From assembly GCA_028291945.1 (NCBI GenBank), contig JAQGNH010000444.1, positions 1-58,875 of the forward strand: DNA of 58,875 nt, written 5' to 3'. The position numbers were made by a program, and so were the translations under genes. The notes beneath the pieces were generated by a model that ran no database searches, was not told the origin of the DNA, and saw only the letters and a program-made list of their open reading frames with translations. This stretch comes from Betaproteobacteria bacterium (GTDB taxonomy: Bacteria > Pseudomonadota > Gammaproteobacteria > Burkholderiales > SG8-41). Positions 27,421 through 36,117 of the stretch are shown one piece after another; the stretch's first letter is position 1; each line of letters begins with the position of its first letter.

Positions 27421-27780
27421 ATGAGATGGGTATCACTGGGCGCGCTCTGCGCCGTTGCCGCCTGCGCGGTGGCTCCGACGGGCCCGGGTGTCGCCGCTCT
27501 GCCCGGCACTGGCAAAACGCTCGAACAATTCCAGATGGATGACTCCGAATGCCAGCGGTACGCCGGTAAACAGGTGGCTCAACCGCCGGGCGCCGTGGCT
27601 TCGTCGATGTATGACTCGCAACGACGCTATGACTTCGCCTATATACAGTGCCTGTATTCCAAGGGCCATAAGGTGCCGGTCTCTGGTGCATACACCGGTG
27701 CACCCGCGGGCTCTATTCCGCCGCCCAGTCAGGCAGCGCCTTCGGCGCCCGAGCAAGGAGCAGCCTCCGCACCGAAGTAG
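27421..27780 (+). CDS. Small lipoprotein of unknown function
   Basis: 119 residues. Lipobox-like VAAC in the N-terminal hydrophobic segment. The middle 'MDDSECQRYAGKQ' and 'SSMYDSQRRYDFAYIQCLYSKGHKVP' matches a widespread small envelope-protein family with two conserved Cys, often seen with glycine-zipper segments; the zipper is absent here. Pro/Ala-rich C-terminus. It lies 21 nt after the Gly/His-rich protein and is probably co-transcribed. Confidence 0.8.
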   Translation: MRWVSLGALCAVAACAVAPTGPGVAALPGTGKTLEQFQMDDSECQRYAGKQVAQPPGAVASSMYDSQRRYDFAYIQCLYSKGHKVPVSGAYTGAPAGSIPPPSQAAPSAPEQGAASAPK

Positions 27781-27825
27781 GGGAGAGGGCCCTAAAGACC
27801 TCCACTGCGCGTATGTAGCCACCGC

Positions 27826-28803
27826 TCATTGTGGCGGGATCGCTGCAGCCTTGATCACCTTCGCCCACTTTGTGATCTCAGCGCTGAAGTAGGGATTAAA
27901 TTCATCCGCACCACCCGTTGCAGGCTCGATGCCTTGGCTGATGAGCCTCTCCTTTAACTGCATGTCGCTCAACGCCTTCATTGCGTGTTCACTCAATTTA
28001 ACAACGACGGGTGACGGCGTGCTGCCAGCCGCAAACATTCCGTACCACGAGGTCGCGTCGTAACCGGACACGCCCGCTTCGCTGATGGTCGGTACTTCAG
28101 GCAAGGCGGTATTGCGCTGCAATCCGGAAACGCCGAGCGCACGCAGTTTGCCCTGACGCACCGGCGGGATCGACGCACCCACCGACGCAAAGGTGACCTG
28201 CGATTCACCGCTCATGGTCGCGATTGCCGAAGGCGCCCCGCCTTTGTAGGGAATATGTACGATGTTCGTATCGGTCATGATCACGAACAGTGCCATTGCC
28301 AGATGCGTGAAGCTGCCTGCGCCCGCTGAAGCATAGTTGAGCTCGCCGGGCCGCCGTTTCGCAAGCCCTATGAGCTCTTTGACTGATGTCGCGGGCAGTG
28401 ACGGGTGCGCGGTTAGGGCGAGGGGCCCATAACCGGCCAGTGACACTGGCAGCAGATCCTTGCGCACATCGAACGGCAGCTTTGCAAAAAGCGTCGGCAT
28501 CGCTATGGTCGCGTTGGCGAATAACAGGGTATAACCGTCGGCAGCACTGCGCGCGACGATCTCTGCAGCGAGCATCGAAGATGCGCCCGGGCGGTTGTCG
28601 ACGATGACTTGCTGTCCGAGCGTATCCGAAACTTTCTGCGCAAGGGCGCGCGCGGAGATATCGGTCGCACCGCCGGCCGCAAAGCCGACGACCATACGCA
28701 CAGCTCGCGTCGGATACTGCTGAGAGAGGGCTGTGCCCGGTGTCGACAGTGCGCATAGACAGAGCACTAAACCCGTTGCACGGGCACGTTTTCTCAGTGG
28801 CAT
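27826..28803 (-). CDS. Bug-family periplasmic solute-binding protein
   Basis: 325 residues; GGAGGAG precedes the ATG. Signal peptide ending TALSQ, then 'QYPTRAVRMVVGFAAGGATDISARALAQKV', 'VDNRPGASSMLAAEIVARSAADGYTL' and 'VHIPYKGGAPSAIATMSGESQVTF'. The Asp of 'GGATDI' is in the usual ligand position. It stands head-to-head with another Bug gene (28960), separated by 156 nt. Confidence 0.95.
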   Translation of the reverse strand: MPLRKRARATGLVLCLCALSTPGTALSQQYPTRAVRMVVGFAAGGATDISARALAQKVSDTLGQQVIVDNRPGASSMLAAEIVARSAADGYTLLFANATIAMPTLFAKLPFDVRKDLLPVSLAGYGPLALTAHPSLPATSVKELIGLAKRRPGELNYASAGAGSFTHLAMALFVIMTDTNIVHIPYKGGAPSAIATMSGESQVTFASVGASIPPVRQGKLRALGVSGLQRNTALPEVPTISEAGVSGYDATSWYGMFAAGSTPSPVVVKLSEHAMKALSDMQLKERLISQGIEPATGGADEFNPYFSAEITKWAKVIKAAAIPPQ

Positions 28804-28959
28804 TGAGCGGGTCTCCTCCCGACCAAAACAATTTTGTTATCGGTCACGACGTCACGCACTGCGCGGGCGCACAGCGCCTTCATACGGTGCGCTGCGTGAC
28901 TGAACGATGCGGGTACTGACATTATTGCACTTCATGACACGCGCGCGCTTTCAACGGCA

Positions 28960-29925
28960 ATGAACAATCCGGGTGCACTACTGATCGTTCTCGGCGCAAT
29001 CGCGGCGTTTCCACACGCCTCGTCGGCGCAAGGTTATCCAAGCCGTCCGGTGCGCATGGTGGTAGCGCAGGCCGCGGGCGGCCCCACCGACGTGGTCACG
29101 CGCATCTTTGCCGTCAGGCTCACCGAGTTGTTGGGACAGCAGGTGGTCGTCGATAATCGTCCCGGCGCAGGCGGAAGCGTCGCTGGCGACATCGTCGCCC
29201 ACGCACCGGCGGACGGTTACACACTGTGCGCCGCTGCCAACGGTACGGTAGCGATTGCACCGCACTTCTTGAAGCTTTCCTACAGCGTCACGAGGGACCT
29301 CACGCCCGTTGCGCTGCTCGGCAACAGCCCTCTCGCGCTGATGGTGTATCCGGGATTGCCGGCCAACTCGGTGAAGGAGCTCATCGCACTTGCGAAAGCG
29401 CGCCCCGGGACGATCAACTTCGCCTCATCGGGACAGGGCGGCACCGGTCACCTTGCGGGCGAGCTTTTCAAGATGATGGCCGGAGTGAACATCACTCACG
29501 TGCCGTATAAAGGCGCGGGCCCTGCACTGGTCGGTGTCGTCGCGGGTGAGATCCAGATGCTCATATCGGGGCTCTCTTCCGGGCTACCCTATATCAAGCA
29601 ACGCCAGGTGCGCGCGCTGGCGGTGACGAGCCCGAAACGGTTGGCCGTGCTTCCAGACACGCCGGCGGTAGCGGAGACGGTGCCCGGATACGAAGCCGGC
29701 TCGTGGTACGCGATTCTCACCCGCGCGGGTACGCCGCGGCCGATCATCGATCTGCTCAACCAGGAGTCGGTCAAGGCGATCAATGCTCCAGATATTCAGT
29801 CAAAGCTGATTTCAGCTGGCGTCGATCCGGAAACGCTTACGCCGGAACAGCTTGGAGTGAAGATACGTACCGACACCGAGCGCTGGGGGCGGGTCGTGAA
29901 AGCGGCCGGCGTGAAGCAGCAGTGA
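28960..29925 (+). CDS. Bug-family periplasmic solute-binding protein
   Basis: 321 residues. Signal peptide ending SSAQ, then 'GYPSRPVRMVVAQAAGGPTDVVTRIFAVRL', 'VDNRPGAGGSVAGDIVAHAPADGYTL' and 'HVPYKGAGPALVGVVAGEIQML'. Divergent from the Bug gene at 27826-28803; the two N-terminal domains are clearly related but not a recent copy, since wording differs throughout. No good Shine-Dalgarno before the ATG, so the start is less certain. Confidence 0.93.
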   Translation: MNNPGALLIVLGAIAAFPHASSAQGYPSRPVRMVVAQAAGGPTDVVTRIFAVRLTELLGQQVVVDNRPGAGGSVAGDIVAHAPADGYTLCAAANGTVAIAPHFLKLSYSVTRDLTPVALLGNSPLALMVYPGLPANSVKELIALAKARPGTINFASSGQGGTGHLAGELFKMMAGVNITHVPYKGAGPALVGVVAGEIQMLISGLSSGLPYIKQRQVRALAVTSPKRLAVLPDTPAVAETVPGYEAGSWYAILTRAGTPRPIIDLLNQESVKAINAPDIQSKLISAGVDPETLTPEQLGVKIRTDTERWGRVVKAAGVKQQ

Positions 29926-29985
29926 TCGAACGCGGGCAGCAAACGCTTCTGCATACGGCCGGCCGCTGCGCATTGCCCGCATCGA

Positions 29986-30840
29986 TCAGGACAACTCCGC
30001 GACGTCCGCTTCCAGCAATCTGATCTCCGCGGCTGCAGCATTTTCTGCCAGATGCCTGAGCGAGGCGGTTCCCGGTATGGGCAGCATGACCGGCGAGCGG
30101 GCGAGCAGCCACGCGAGCGCGACCTGAGCGGGCGTTACACGCAATCGTGCCGCGATCCGTTTCACGCTTGCCGCGCGCAGTGCTTTTCCGGCGCCGAGCG
30201 GATACCAGGGAATAAATGCGATCCCCGCCTGCTCGCACGCGAGCAGCACGTCTTCGTCGGCGCGGTTCTCGATGTTGTACTGGTTCTGCACCGATACGAT
30301 CGGCGCGATGCTGCGCGCTTCGTTGAGCTGCTTCACGGTGACGTTCGATATGCCGATGTGACGAATCTTTCCGGCACGTTGCATGTCGGCCAGCGTCGTC
30401 ATCGATTCAGCGAACGCTACGTAAGGATCAGGCGCATGGAGCTGGTAGAGATCGATGCGTTCGAGCTTCAGGCGCTTGAGGCTGCCGTCGAGTGCGCGCC
30501 GCAGATGATCCGGCCGCCCGCACGCGACCCATTCTTTCGGGCTCGGCCGAACCAGGCCCCCTTTGGTTCCGATCACCAGGTCTTTCGGGTACGGATAGAG
30601 CGCTTCGGCGATCAGCGTCTCGGACACGTGCGGCCCGTAACTGTCAGCCGTGTCGAAGAAGGTGTGACCCAGCTCATACGCACGCCTGAGCACCTGGCGT
30701 GTGACGACGCGGTCCCTGGGCTCGCCCCAGATGTCCGCACCGCACACGCGCATTGCGCCGAATCCCAGGCGATTCACAGTGAGATCGCCGAGAGCTGTCG
30801 TGCCTGCGGCGGCTGCCGGACGTGCTGTGTTCGCTGTCAT
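29986..30840 (-). CDS. Aldo/keto reductase (general stress/oxidoreductase type)
   Basis: 284 residues. Tetrad: Asp and Tyr in 'TFFDTADSYGPHVSETLIAEAL', Lys in 'LVIGTKGGLVRP', His in 'LYQLHAPDPYV'. 'GKIRHIGISNVTVKQL' and 'PIPGTASLRHLAENAAA' complete the cofactor site. Belongs to the YhdN/AKR11-13-like branch, different from the reductase at 21830-22663. Its stop faces the preceding Bug gene (convergent). Confidence 0.92.
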   Translation of the reverse strand: MTANTARPAAAAGTTALGDLTVNRLGFGAMRVCGADIWGEPRDRVVTRQVLRRAYELGHTFFDTADSYGPHVSETLIAEALYPYPKDLVIGTKGGLVRPSPKEWVACGRPDHLRRALDGSLKRLKLERIDLYQLHAPDPYVAFAESMTTLADMQRAGKIRHIGISNVTVKQLNEARSIAPIVSVQNQYNIENRADEDVLLACEQAGIAFIPWYPLGAGKALRAASVKRIAARLRVTPAQVALAWLLARSPVMLPIPGTASLRHLAENAAAAEIRLLEADVAELS

Positions 30841-30918
30841 GCCGAAATTGTACTTCGCGGCGATAGCCGCATCATCGTGCCGTTGCGCCCGGAGTGCGGC
30901 GGAAGAACAGCGTGGAAC

Positions 30919-31902
30919 TTACTGCGGTTGCAAACCCGCCGCCTGAGCCGCTTTGCGATAACGCGCGATCTCCTTCGGAAGCAGATCGGCAAGCTGCGCG
31001 ACCGACATCGGCGCCGCCTCGGCCCCTTCGCGATCCAGGAATTCCTTCATTTGCGGGCTGACCAGAACCTTGTTCACGCCCGCGTTCAGCGCACTCACGA
31101 TGGTGCCGGGCGTGCCTGCCGGAGCGAATATCCCCCACCAGTTTTCATACGTGAAACCGGGCACCCCAGACTGCGCAATCGCCGGTAAACCGGGGACCAG
31201 GGGTGTGGGCTTGTCACTGCTCACGCCGAGTGCACGCGCCTTGCCGGCTTTGACCTGCGCCATCACCGCAGGAGAGCTCGCGATGATCGCTTCGACTTCG
31301 CCGGACACGAGCGCGATGACGCCCGGCGCGATGCCTTTGTAGGGCACATGTGTCATCTTGATGCCGGCGGCCATCGCGAAAAGCTCCATCGCGATGTGAT
31401 TGTTCCCGCCGGTGCCCGAAGACGAGTAGGTCAGCGGCCGCTTCTTCGCGAGCGCGACGAACTCCTTCACATTGCGCGCCGGCACTGAAGGATGAACGGC
31501 CAGCACGATCGGTGCACGGGCGATCATCGCGACCGGAACGAATGACGCAGCGGGATCGAACGGCAGCTTTGCGCGCACGGCGACCGTCCCGGGATAAGAA
31601 GATGTCGTACCGAGCAGCATATAGCCATCGGGCGGCGCTTTAGCCACCACTTCGGCGCCGATCATCCCGCTTGCGCCGGGGCGGTTGTCCACAATGATGT
31701 TGCGACCCCACGCCTCGCCGAGCAGCTTGGCCACGGCGCGCGTCAATACGTCCGACGATCCACCTGCGGTGTACGGCATGATGATCGTGATGTTCTTCGT
31801 GGGATACGCCGGTTGTGCCACGGCGTAAGGCGCCGCGCAGGTCACTAGCGCTGTGAGCGCGGCGGCGAGCAGCCGATTTACGCAAGCGTGTTTCAATGTC
31901 AT
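30919..31902 (-). CDS. Bug-family periplasmic solute-binding protein
   Basis: 327 residues, with GAGGAG 7 nt before the ATG. Signal peptide ending AVAQ, then 'AYPTKNITIIMPYTAGGSSDVLTRAVAKLL', '[26 protein letters not shown]' and 'THVPYKGIAPGVIALVSGEVEAI'. Lies behind the acyl-CoA dehydrogenase gene and a Bug C-terminal relic on the same strand, so it probably belongs to that transcript. It would bring in an acid later activated to a CoA ester (inference). Confidence 0.95.
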   Translation of the reverse strand: MTLKHACVNRLLAAALTALVTCAAPYAVAQPAYPTKNITIIMPYTAGGSSDVLTRAVAKLLGEAWGRNIIVDNRPGASGMIGAEVVAKAPPDGYMLLGTTSSYPGTVAVRAKLPFDPAASFVPVAMIARAPIVLAVHPSVPARNVKEFVALAKKRPLTYSSSGTGGNNHIAMELFAMAAGIKMTHVPYKGIAPGVIALVSGEVEAIIASSPAVMAQVKAGKARALGVSSDKPTPLVPGLPAIAQSGVPGFTYENWWGIFAPAGTPGTIVSALNAGVNKVLVSPQMKEFLDREGAEAAPMSVAQLADLLPKEIARYRKAAQAAGLQPQ

Positions 31903-31923
31903 GTTTGTTCTCCTCGGTCTATG

Positions 31924-32046
31924 TCAAAGCTTGATGTTGGCCTCGCGGATGACGCGCGACCATTTTGGAATTTGGGATTGCAGATGTCCACTGATCAAGT
32001 CGATAAGTGCAGGCGCCGAATGTTGTGAGTCGCGGAGCGGCGTCAT
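31924..32046 (-). pseudogene. C-terminal relic of a Bug-family gene
   Basis: A 40-codon frame that ends 'SGHLQSQIPKWSRVIREANI' plus KL, the characteristic last helix of Bug proteins (compare the 'EIxKWxKVIxxAG' ends of the intact copies in this window). The other ~280 residues are missing. Its ATG overlaps the acyl-CoA dehydrogenase stop as ATGA, so it could still be translated. It sits immediately before the intact Bug gene at 30919-31902, as expected after deletion within a tandem Bug pair. Confidence 0.75.
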
Positions 32047-33287
32047 TTTTCAGGCCCTGCGTAGACGCCCGCAGTATTGGGAAACATTGCTTTGACAATT
32101 TTAAATCGCGAGATGTCGACAGTCGCGTCGCGATGCAGAAAAAGTGAGGCATCGCGCAGAAGTTTCTCGATCCCGAAATCCAGCATGACGCCATTGCCGC
32201 CGTGGAGCTCCATCGCGTGTTGACACACCTGGAAGATCTCCACGGAAGCGAACATCTTGGCCATATTACAGAGCGCTTCGGCATCGTGCGATTGCGCATC
32301 GACCGCACGTGTCGCCTCTTTCAGCAGGGCGCGCACGGCTGTGAGCTTCGTCGCCATGTCGGCAAGCCGCGTTGCCACAGCCTGGTGCTTGATAAGAATG
32401 CGCCCGCCCTGGACATAGTTCTGCACGTAGTCGGCAGTGCGCTCGAACGCCGCCATGCCCACGCCGAGATTCTTCGCGGCTACGATGATCTTGCCGGGTT
32501 TGAAGTAGATGCCCGCTTTGGTCATTGCCACGTCCTGCACGAGGCAATGATCCTGCGGCACGGCGCAGTCTTCGAAGACGATCTCCCCGTTGTTCATGAA
32601 GCGTCCGCCCATCGTCTCGTTACAGCGGGCGACCGTGAGACCCGGCGTATCGCGCGGTACGAGAAAGCTCGACGTGCCTTTCGTGATGCCCGCTCCCGGC
32701 TTCGTCGTCGCGTACACCACGTAAAGCTTTGCGTCGTAGCCGTTGGTGATGAACTGTTTACGCCCGTTGATCACCCATTGGTTGGCGCGCCGCGCGGCTT
32801 TCGTATGCATCATCGCTTCCGGCACGTCGTACGGGAGCCAGCGATCCGACGCGCCACGCGGTTCGGTCAGGCAGTGCGCGAGCAGAAAGGTCGGGTCGTC
32901 CGCAATGCGCGGGAACCAGCGCTCCTGCAGGTGGCGGGGGGCGATATTGCGCAGGAGCATCGATATTTTCCAGATCTGCACGAGCTTGTCGGCAAGACCG
33001 GAGTCACCGCGCGCGATCTCCTCTGCGATCATCGCAAAGGTTTGCACTTCGGTCTTCGGGTCCACAGGCGTGCCGCCGAATTCCTCCGGCACGCCGAGCG
33101 TGCGCACGCCGATCTTGTGAGCGCCTTCGAGCAACTCGACCGACGGCCGGTTCTCGGGCTTCATATCCCACTCGAGCTGCCAGTTCTTGCGGATGAAGGG
33201 TATGACGTCCCGATCGACGAAAGCGCGGATCGTCTGCCGCATCATGCGTTGCTCTTCGGTCAGGCCGCGGTCGATAATCTGCTGCAT
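32043..33287 (-). CDS. Acyl-CoA dehydrogenase family protein
   Basis: 414 residues from ATG 33287, which has AGGAGGAAGA just upstream; the frame is open to 33422 but without a ribosome site. FAD-dependent oxidation of an acyl-CoA. Motifs: 'LGVPEEFGGTPVD' N-terminal domain, 'AHCLTEPRGASDRWLPYD' (flavin region, usually A-x-T-E-P-x-A-G-S-D), 'GRKQFITNGYDAKLYVVYATT', 'MFASVEIFQVCQHAMELHGGNGVMLDFGIEKLLRDA' with the region of the catalytic Glu. Followed by the Bug relic and an intact Bug gene. Confidence 0.93.
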   Translation of the reverse strand: MQQIIDRGLTEEQRMMRQTIRAFVDRDVIPFIRKNWQLEWDMKPENRPSVELLEGAHKIGVRTLGVPEEFGGTPVDPKTEVQTFAMIAEEIARGDSGLADKLVQIWKISMLLRNIAPRHLQERWFPRIADDPTFLLAHCLTEPRGASDRWLPYDVPEAMMHTKAARRANQWVINGRKQFITNGYDAKLYVVYATTKPGAGITKGTSSFLVPRDTPGLTVARCNETMGGRFMNNGEIVFEDCAVPQDHCLVQDVAMTKAGIYFKPGKIIVAAKNLGVGMAAFERTADYVQNYVQGGRILIKHQAVATRLADMATKLTAVRALLKEATRAVDAQSHDAEALCNMAKMFASVEIFQVCQHAMELHGGNGVMLDFGIEKLLRDASLFLHRDATVDISRFKIVKAMFPNTAGVYAGPEK

Positions 33288-33440
33288 TCTTCCTCCTGGC
33301 GCGTGCGGAACACCGCGCGTTTTTCTGTAACCGGATGTTCGGGGTTCAGCCCGAGGCGGGTCAAGGGCCGCAATGCGCTCGTTTTTTGCATGCCGCCCGG
33401 ATATGGAGTCACTTTCAACCATTTAGGACTGTCCTGAGCC

Positions 33441-36110
33441 ATGGCACTCGAGCTTTATAACAAGAAGCGTAATTTCGGAATCACGCCCGAACCGAAGGGG
33501 CGCGTGGTCAAGCGCAAGGGCAAAGAGCTCGCGTACGTGATCCAGAAACATCGCGCGAGCCATATGCACTACGATTTTCGCCTCGAGCTCAATGGCGTCC
33601 TGCTGAGCTGGGCGGTTCCCAAGGGGCCGAGCCTGGATCCTTCCGTCAAGCGGCTGGCGATGCATGTCGAGGACCATCCGATCGAATACGGGGACTTCGA
33701 AGGCACGATACCCCCCAAGCAGTACGGAGCAGGCACCGTTCTGTTGTGGGATCGCGGCGTATGGATCCCCAAGGGCGATCCCGTGGCGGACTACAAGAAA
33801 GGGCGACTGAAGTTCGAGCTCGAGGGTGAGAAGCTGCACGGCGGCTGGATGCTCGTGCGCAGCCACAGCCCGAAGTATGACGAAGACAAAGCGTGGTTTC
33901 TCATCAAGGAGCGTGATGAGTTCGCCAAGCCCGAGTCCGCAGGCACGATCGTCGAGGAGGAGCCCACCAGTGTCGCGAGCGGCCGCACGCTCGAGGAAAT
34001 TGCAGCCGATCCCGACCGCGTTTGGCATTCCAACAAGTCAGTCGCAGAGAACGTAAAGACCGGGGCTGTAAAAAAAAGGAAGCCCCGCATCGATGTGACA
34101 AGCCTCGAAGGGGCCGTTAAAGCTGCGCTCCCGGACTTCGTTGAACCGGAGCTGGCGACGCTGGTGAAGGAAGCGCCTGACGGCGAGGACTGGGTGCACG
34201 AAATGAAGTGGGACGGCTACCGCATGCTCACGCGCATCGAAAAGGGTGCAGTGCGGATGATCTCGCGCAATGGAAAGGAGTGGACGGGCAATTTTCCGAA
34301 CATAGCGCGGTGCGCCGCACGGCTCCCGCTGGAGAGTGCCTGGATCGACGGTGAAGTCCTCGTGCTCGAGCCGGATGGGCGCTCGAGCTTTCAGGCGCTG
34401 CAGAATGCGCTGTCGACCGAACATTCGAGCGAGCTACACTACTTTGCATTCGATCTGATGTATCTGAACGGCTACGATCTGCGTCAGGTGCCATTGATCG
34501 AGCGCAAGCGATTGCTGGAAGCACTGCTCTCCGGTGCACCGGACCTGCTGCGCTTCAGCAGTCACATCGAAGGCGCCGGAGATGAATTTTTCAAGCAGGC
34601 GTGCAGGCTGAAACTGGAAGGCATGATCTCCAAGCGCGCGCGGTCAAGCTACCGCGGGGGGCGCTGCCGCGACTGGCTCAAAGTGAAGTGCAGCATGCGG
34701 CAGGAGATGGTGATCGGCGGCTACACCGACCCGGAAGGCAGCCGTAACGGATTTGGTGCCCTGCTACTCGGCGTGTACGAGCCGGACGGGAAGCTTCGCT
34801 ATTCAGGCAAGGTCGGAACAGGCTTTAACGACGCCACCTTGAAGGAGATGCACAAGCGTTTGCAGGCGCTGGAAGTCAAGCAGCCCGCGTTCAGCAATCC
34901 GCCTCGCGGCTATGAAGCGAAAGGAGCGCACTGGATCAAGCCGGACCTCGTCGCCGAAATCGAATTCACCGAGTGGACGAACGACGGCACGCTGCGTCAT
35001 CCCTCGTTTCAAGGCTTGCGCGAGGACAAAAAGGCGACAGACGTCGTGCGCGAAAAACCGACGCTGACGGAGGAAGCGACCAACGAGCCGGCGCCTGAGC
35101 AGGAGAAGGCTGCAGCGCCGAAGAAGCGCGCTCGAAAAAGCGAAGTGCAGGCGCCGTCATCGAAAAAAACAGCGGCGAACGATAAAACTGCGAAAACTCA
35201 AACAGCATCGGACGATGCGAACATCGTCGCTGGAATCAAACTCAGCAACCCGACCAAGCTGCTGTACCCCGAAGCGGGTATCACCAAGCGCGATCTTGCC
35301 GTGTTTTACGAGAGCATCAGCGACTGGATACTGCCGCATCTGAGAAACCGTCCGCTGACGCTGGTACGGTGTCCGAACGGTTGGGAGAAGACATGCTTCT
35401 TTCAGAAACATCCTGACGAGAAAGTCGACAGCGCGCTCGAACGCGTGACCGTGCAGGAAAGCAACGGCCCCACTCTATATATGATGGCCAACACGGTGAG
35501 CGCACTGGTTGCGCTGGTTCAGATGGGCGCGCTGGAGCTGCATCCTTTTGGCTCGAGCGCGCCGAAGCTGCAGTGTCCTGACCGCATCATTTTCGATTTC
35601 GACCCGGATGACAGCGTTTCGTGGGATACGCTGGTGGAATCGGTGCATCTGCTCAAGACGCTTCTGGAAGAGCTGGGGCTTAAGACATTTATCAAGACGA
35701 CGGGGGGCAAAGGCTTGCACGTCGTGGTCCCGATCAGGCCGTCATTCGGCTGGGACGAGATCAAGAACTTCACGAAGGCGATCGCTGAGCTGCTCGTTAA
35801 ATCATTTCCAGAGCGATTCGTCGCCGTGATGACCAAGTCCAAACGAACCGGGAAGATTTTCGTCGACTACCTGCGCAATGCGGATGGCGCGACTGCGGTA
35901 TCGGCCTATTCATTGCGCGCGCGGGCCCATGCTCCCGTTGCGACGCCGATCAGTTGGGACGAGCTCGAGCACGATATCCGCCGCGACTACTTCAACGCGA
36001 AAAATATTCCCCAGCGTTTGAAGACGCTCGAGAAGGATCCGTGGGCGGGCTTCTTCGATCTCGATCAGGCCGTCACCAAAGCGATGATGAAAAAGGTTGG
36101 GCTCGGCTGA
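33441..36110 (+). CDS. ligD: Multifunctional end-joining DNA ligase LigD
   Basis: 889 residues in the Pseudomonas order: 3'-phosphoesterase, ligase, polymerase/primase. Phosphoesterase (about 1-165): His37, His43, Asp45, Arg47 in 'QKHRASHMHYDFRLELNG'. ATP-dependent ligase (about 225-540): nucleotidyl Lys256 in KWDGYR, then 'WIDGEVLVLE' and the OB-fold. A Lys/Ala/Glu-rich linker spans about 545-597. Polymerase (about 598-889): 'NPTKLLYPEAGITKRDLA', metal Asp719 and Asp721 in FDFDPDD, and 'TTGGKGLHVVVP'. Repairs double-strand breaks with Ku in non-homologous end joining, but no ku gene is in the window. Ends 7 nt from the convergent rhodanese gene. Confidence 0.97.
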   Translation: MALELYNKKRNFGITPEPKGRVVKRKGKELAYVIQKHRASHMHYDFRLELNGVLLSWAVPKGPSLDPSVKRLAMHVEDHPIEYGDFEGTIPPKQYGAGTVLLWDRGVWIPKGDPVADYKKGRLKFELEGEKLHGGWMLVRSHSPKYDEDKAWFLIKERDEFAKPESAGTIVEEEPTSVASGRTLEEIAADPDRVWHSNKSVAENVKTGAVKKRKPRIDVTSLEGAVKAALPDFVEPELATLVKEAPDGEDWVHEMKWDGYRMLTRIEKGAVRMISRNGKEWTGNFPNIARCAARLPLESAWIDGEVLVLEPDGRSSFQALQNALSTEHSSELHYFAFDLMYLNGYDLRQVPLIERKRLLEALLSGAPDLLRFSSHIEGAGDEFFKQACRLKLEGMISKRARSSYRGGRCRDWLKVKCSMRQEMVIGGYTDPEGSRNGFGALLLGVYEPDGKLRYSGKVGTGFNDATLKEMHKRLQALEVKQPAFSNPPRGYEAKGAHWIKPDLVAEIEFTEWTNDGTLRHPSFQGLREDKKATDVVREKPTLTEEATNEPAPEQEKAAAPKKRARKSEVQAPSSKKTAANDKTAKTQTASDDANIVAGIKLSNPTKLLYPEAGITKRDLAVFYESISDWILPHLRNRPLTLVRCPNGWEKTCFFQKHPDEKVDSALERVTVQESNGPTLYMMANTVSALVALVQMGALELHPFGSSAPKLQCPDRIIFDFDPDDSVSWDTLVESVHLLKTLLEELGLKTFIKTTGGKGLHVVVPIRPSFGWDEIKNFTKAIAELLVKSFPERFVAVMTKSKRTGKIFVDYLRNADGATAVSAYSLRARAHAPVATPISWDELEHDIRRDYFNAKNIPQRLKTLEKDPWAGFFDLDQAVTKAMMKKVGLG

Positions 36111-36117
36111 TCATCGT

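Noticed and set aside
32202-33437. 411-codon plus-strand frame opposite the acyl-CoA dehydrogenase
   Set aside because: No recognisable domain; the dehydrogenase on the other strand is unambiguous with a strong ribosome site.
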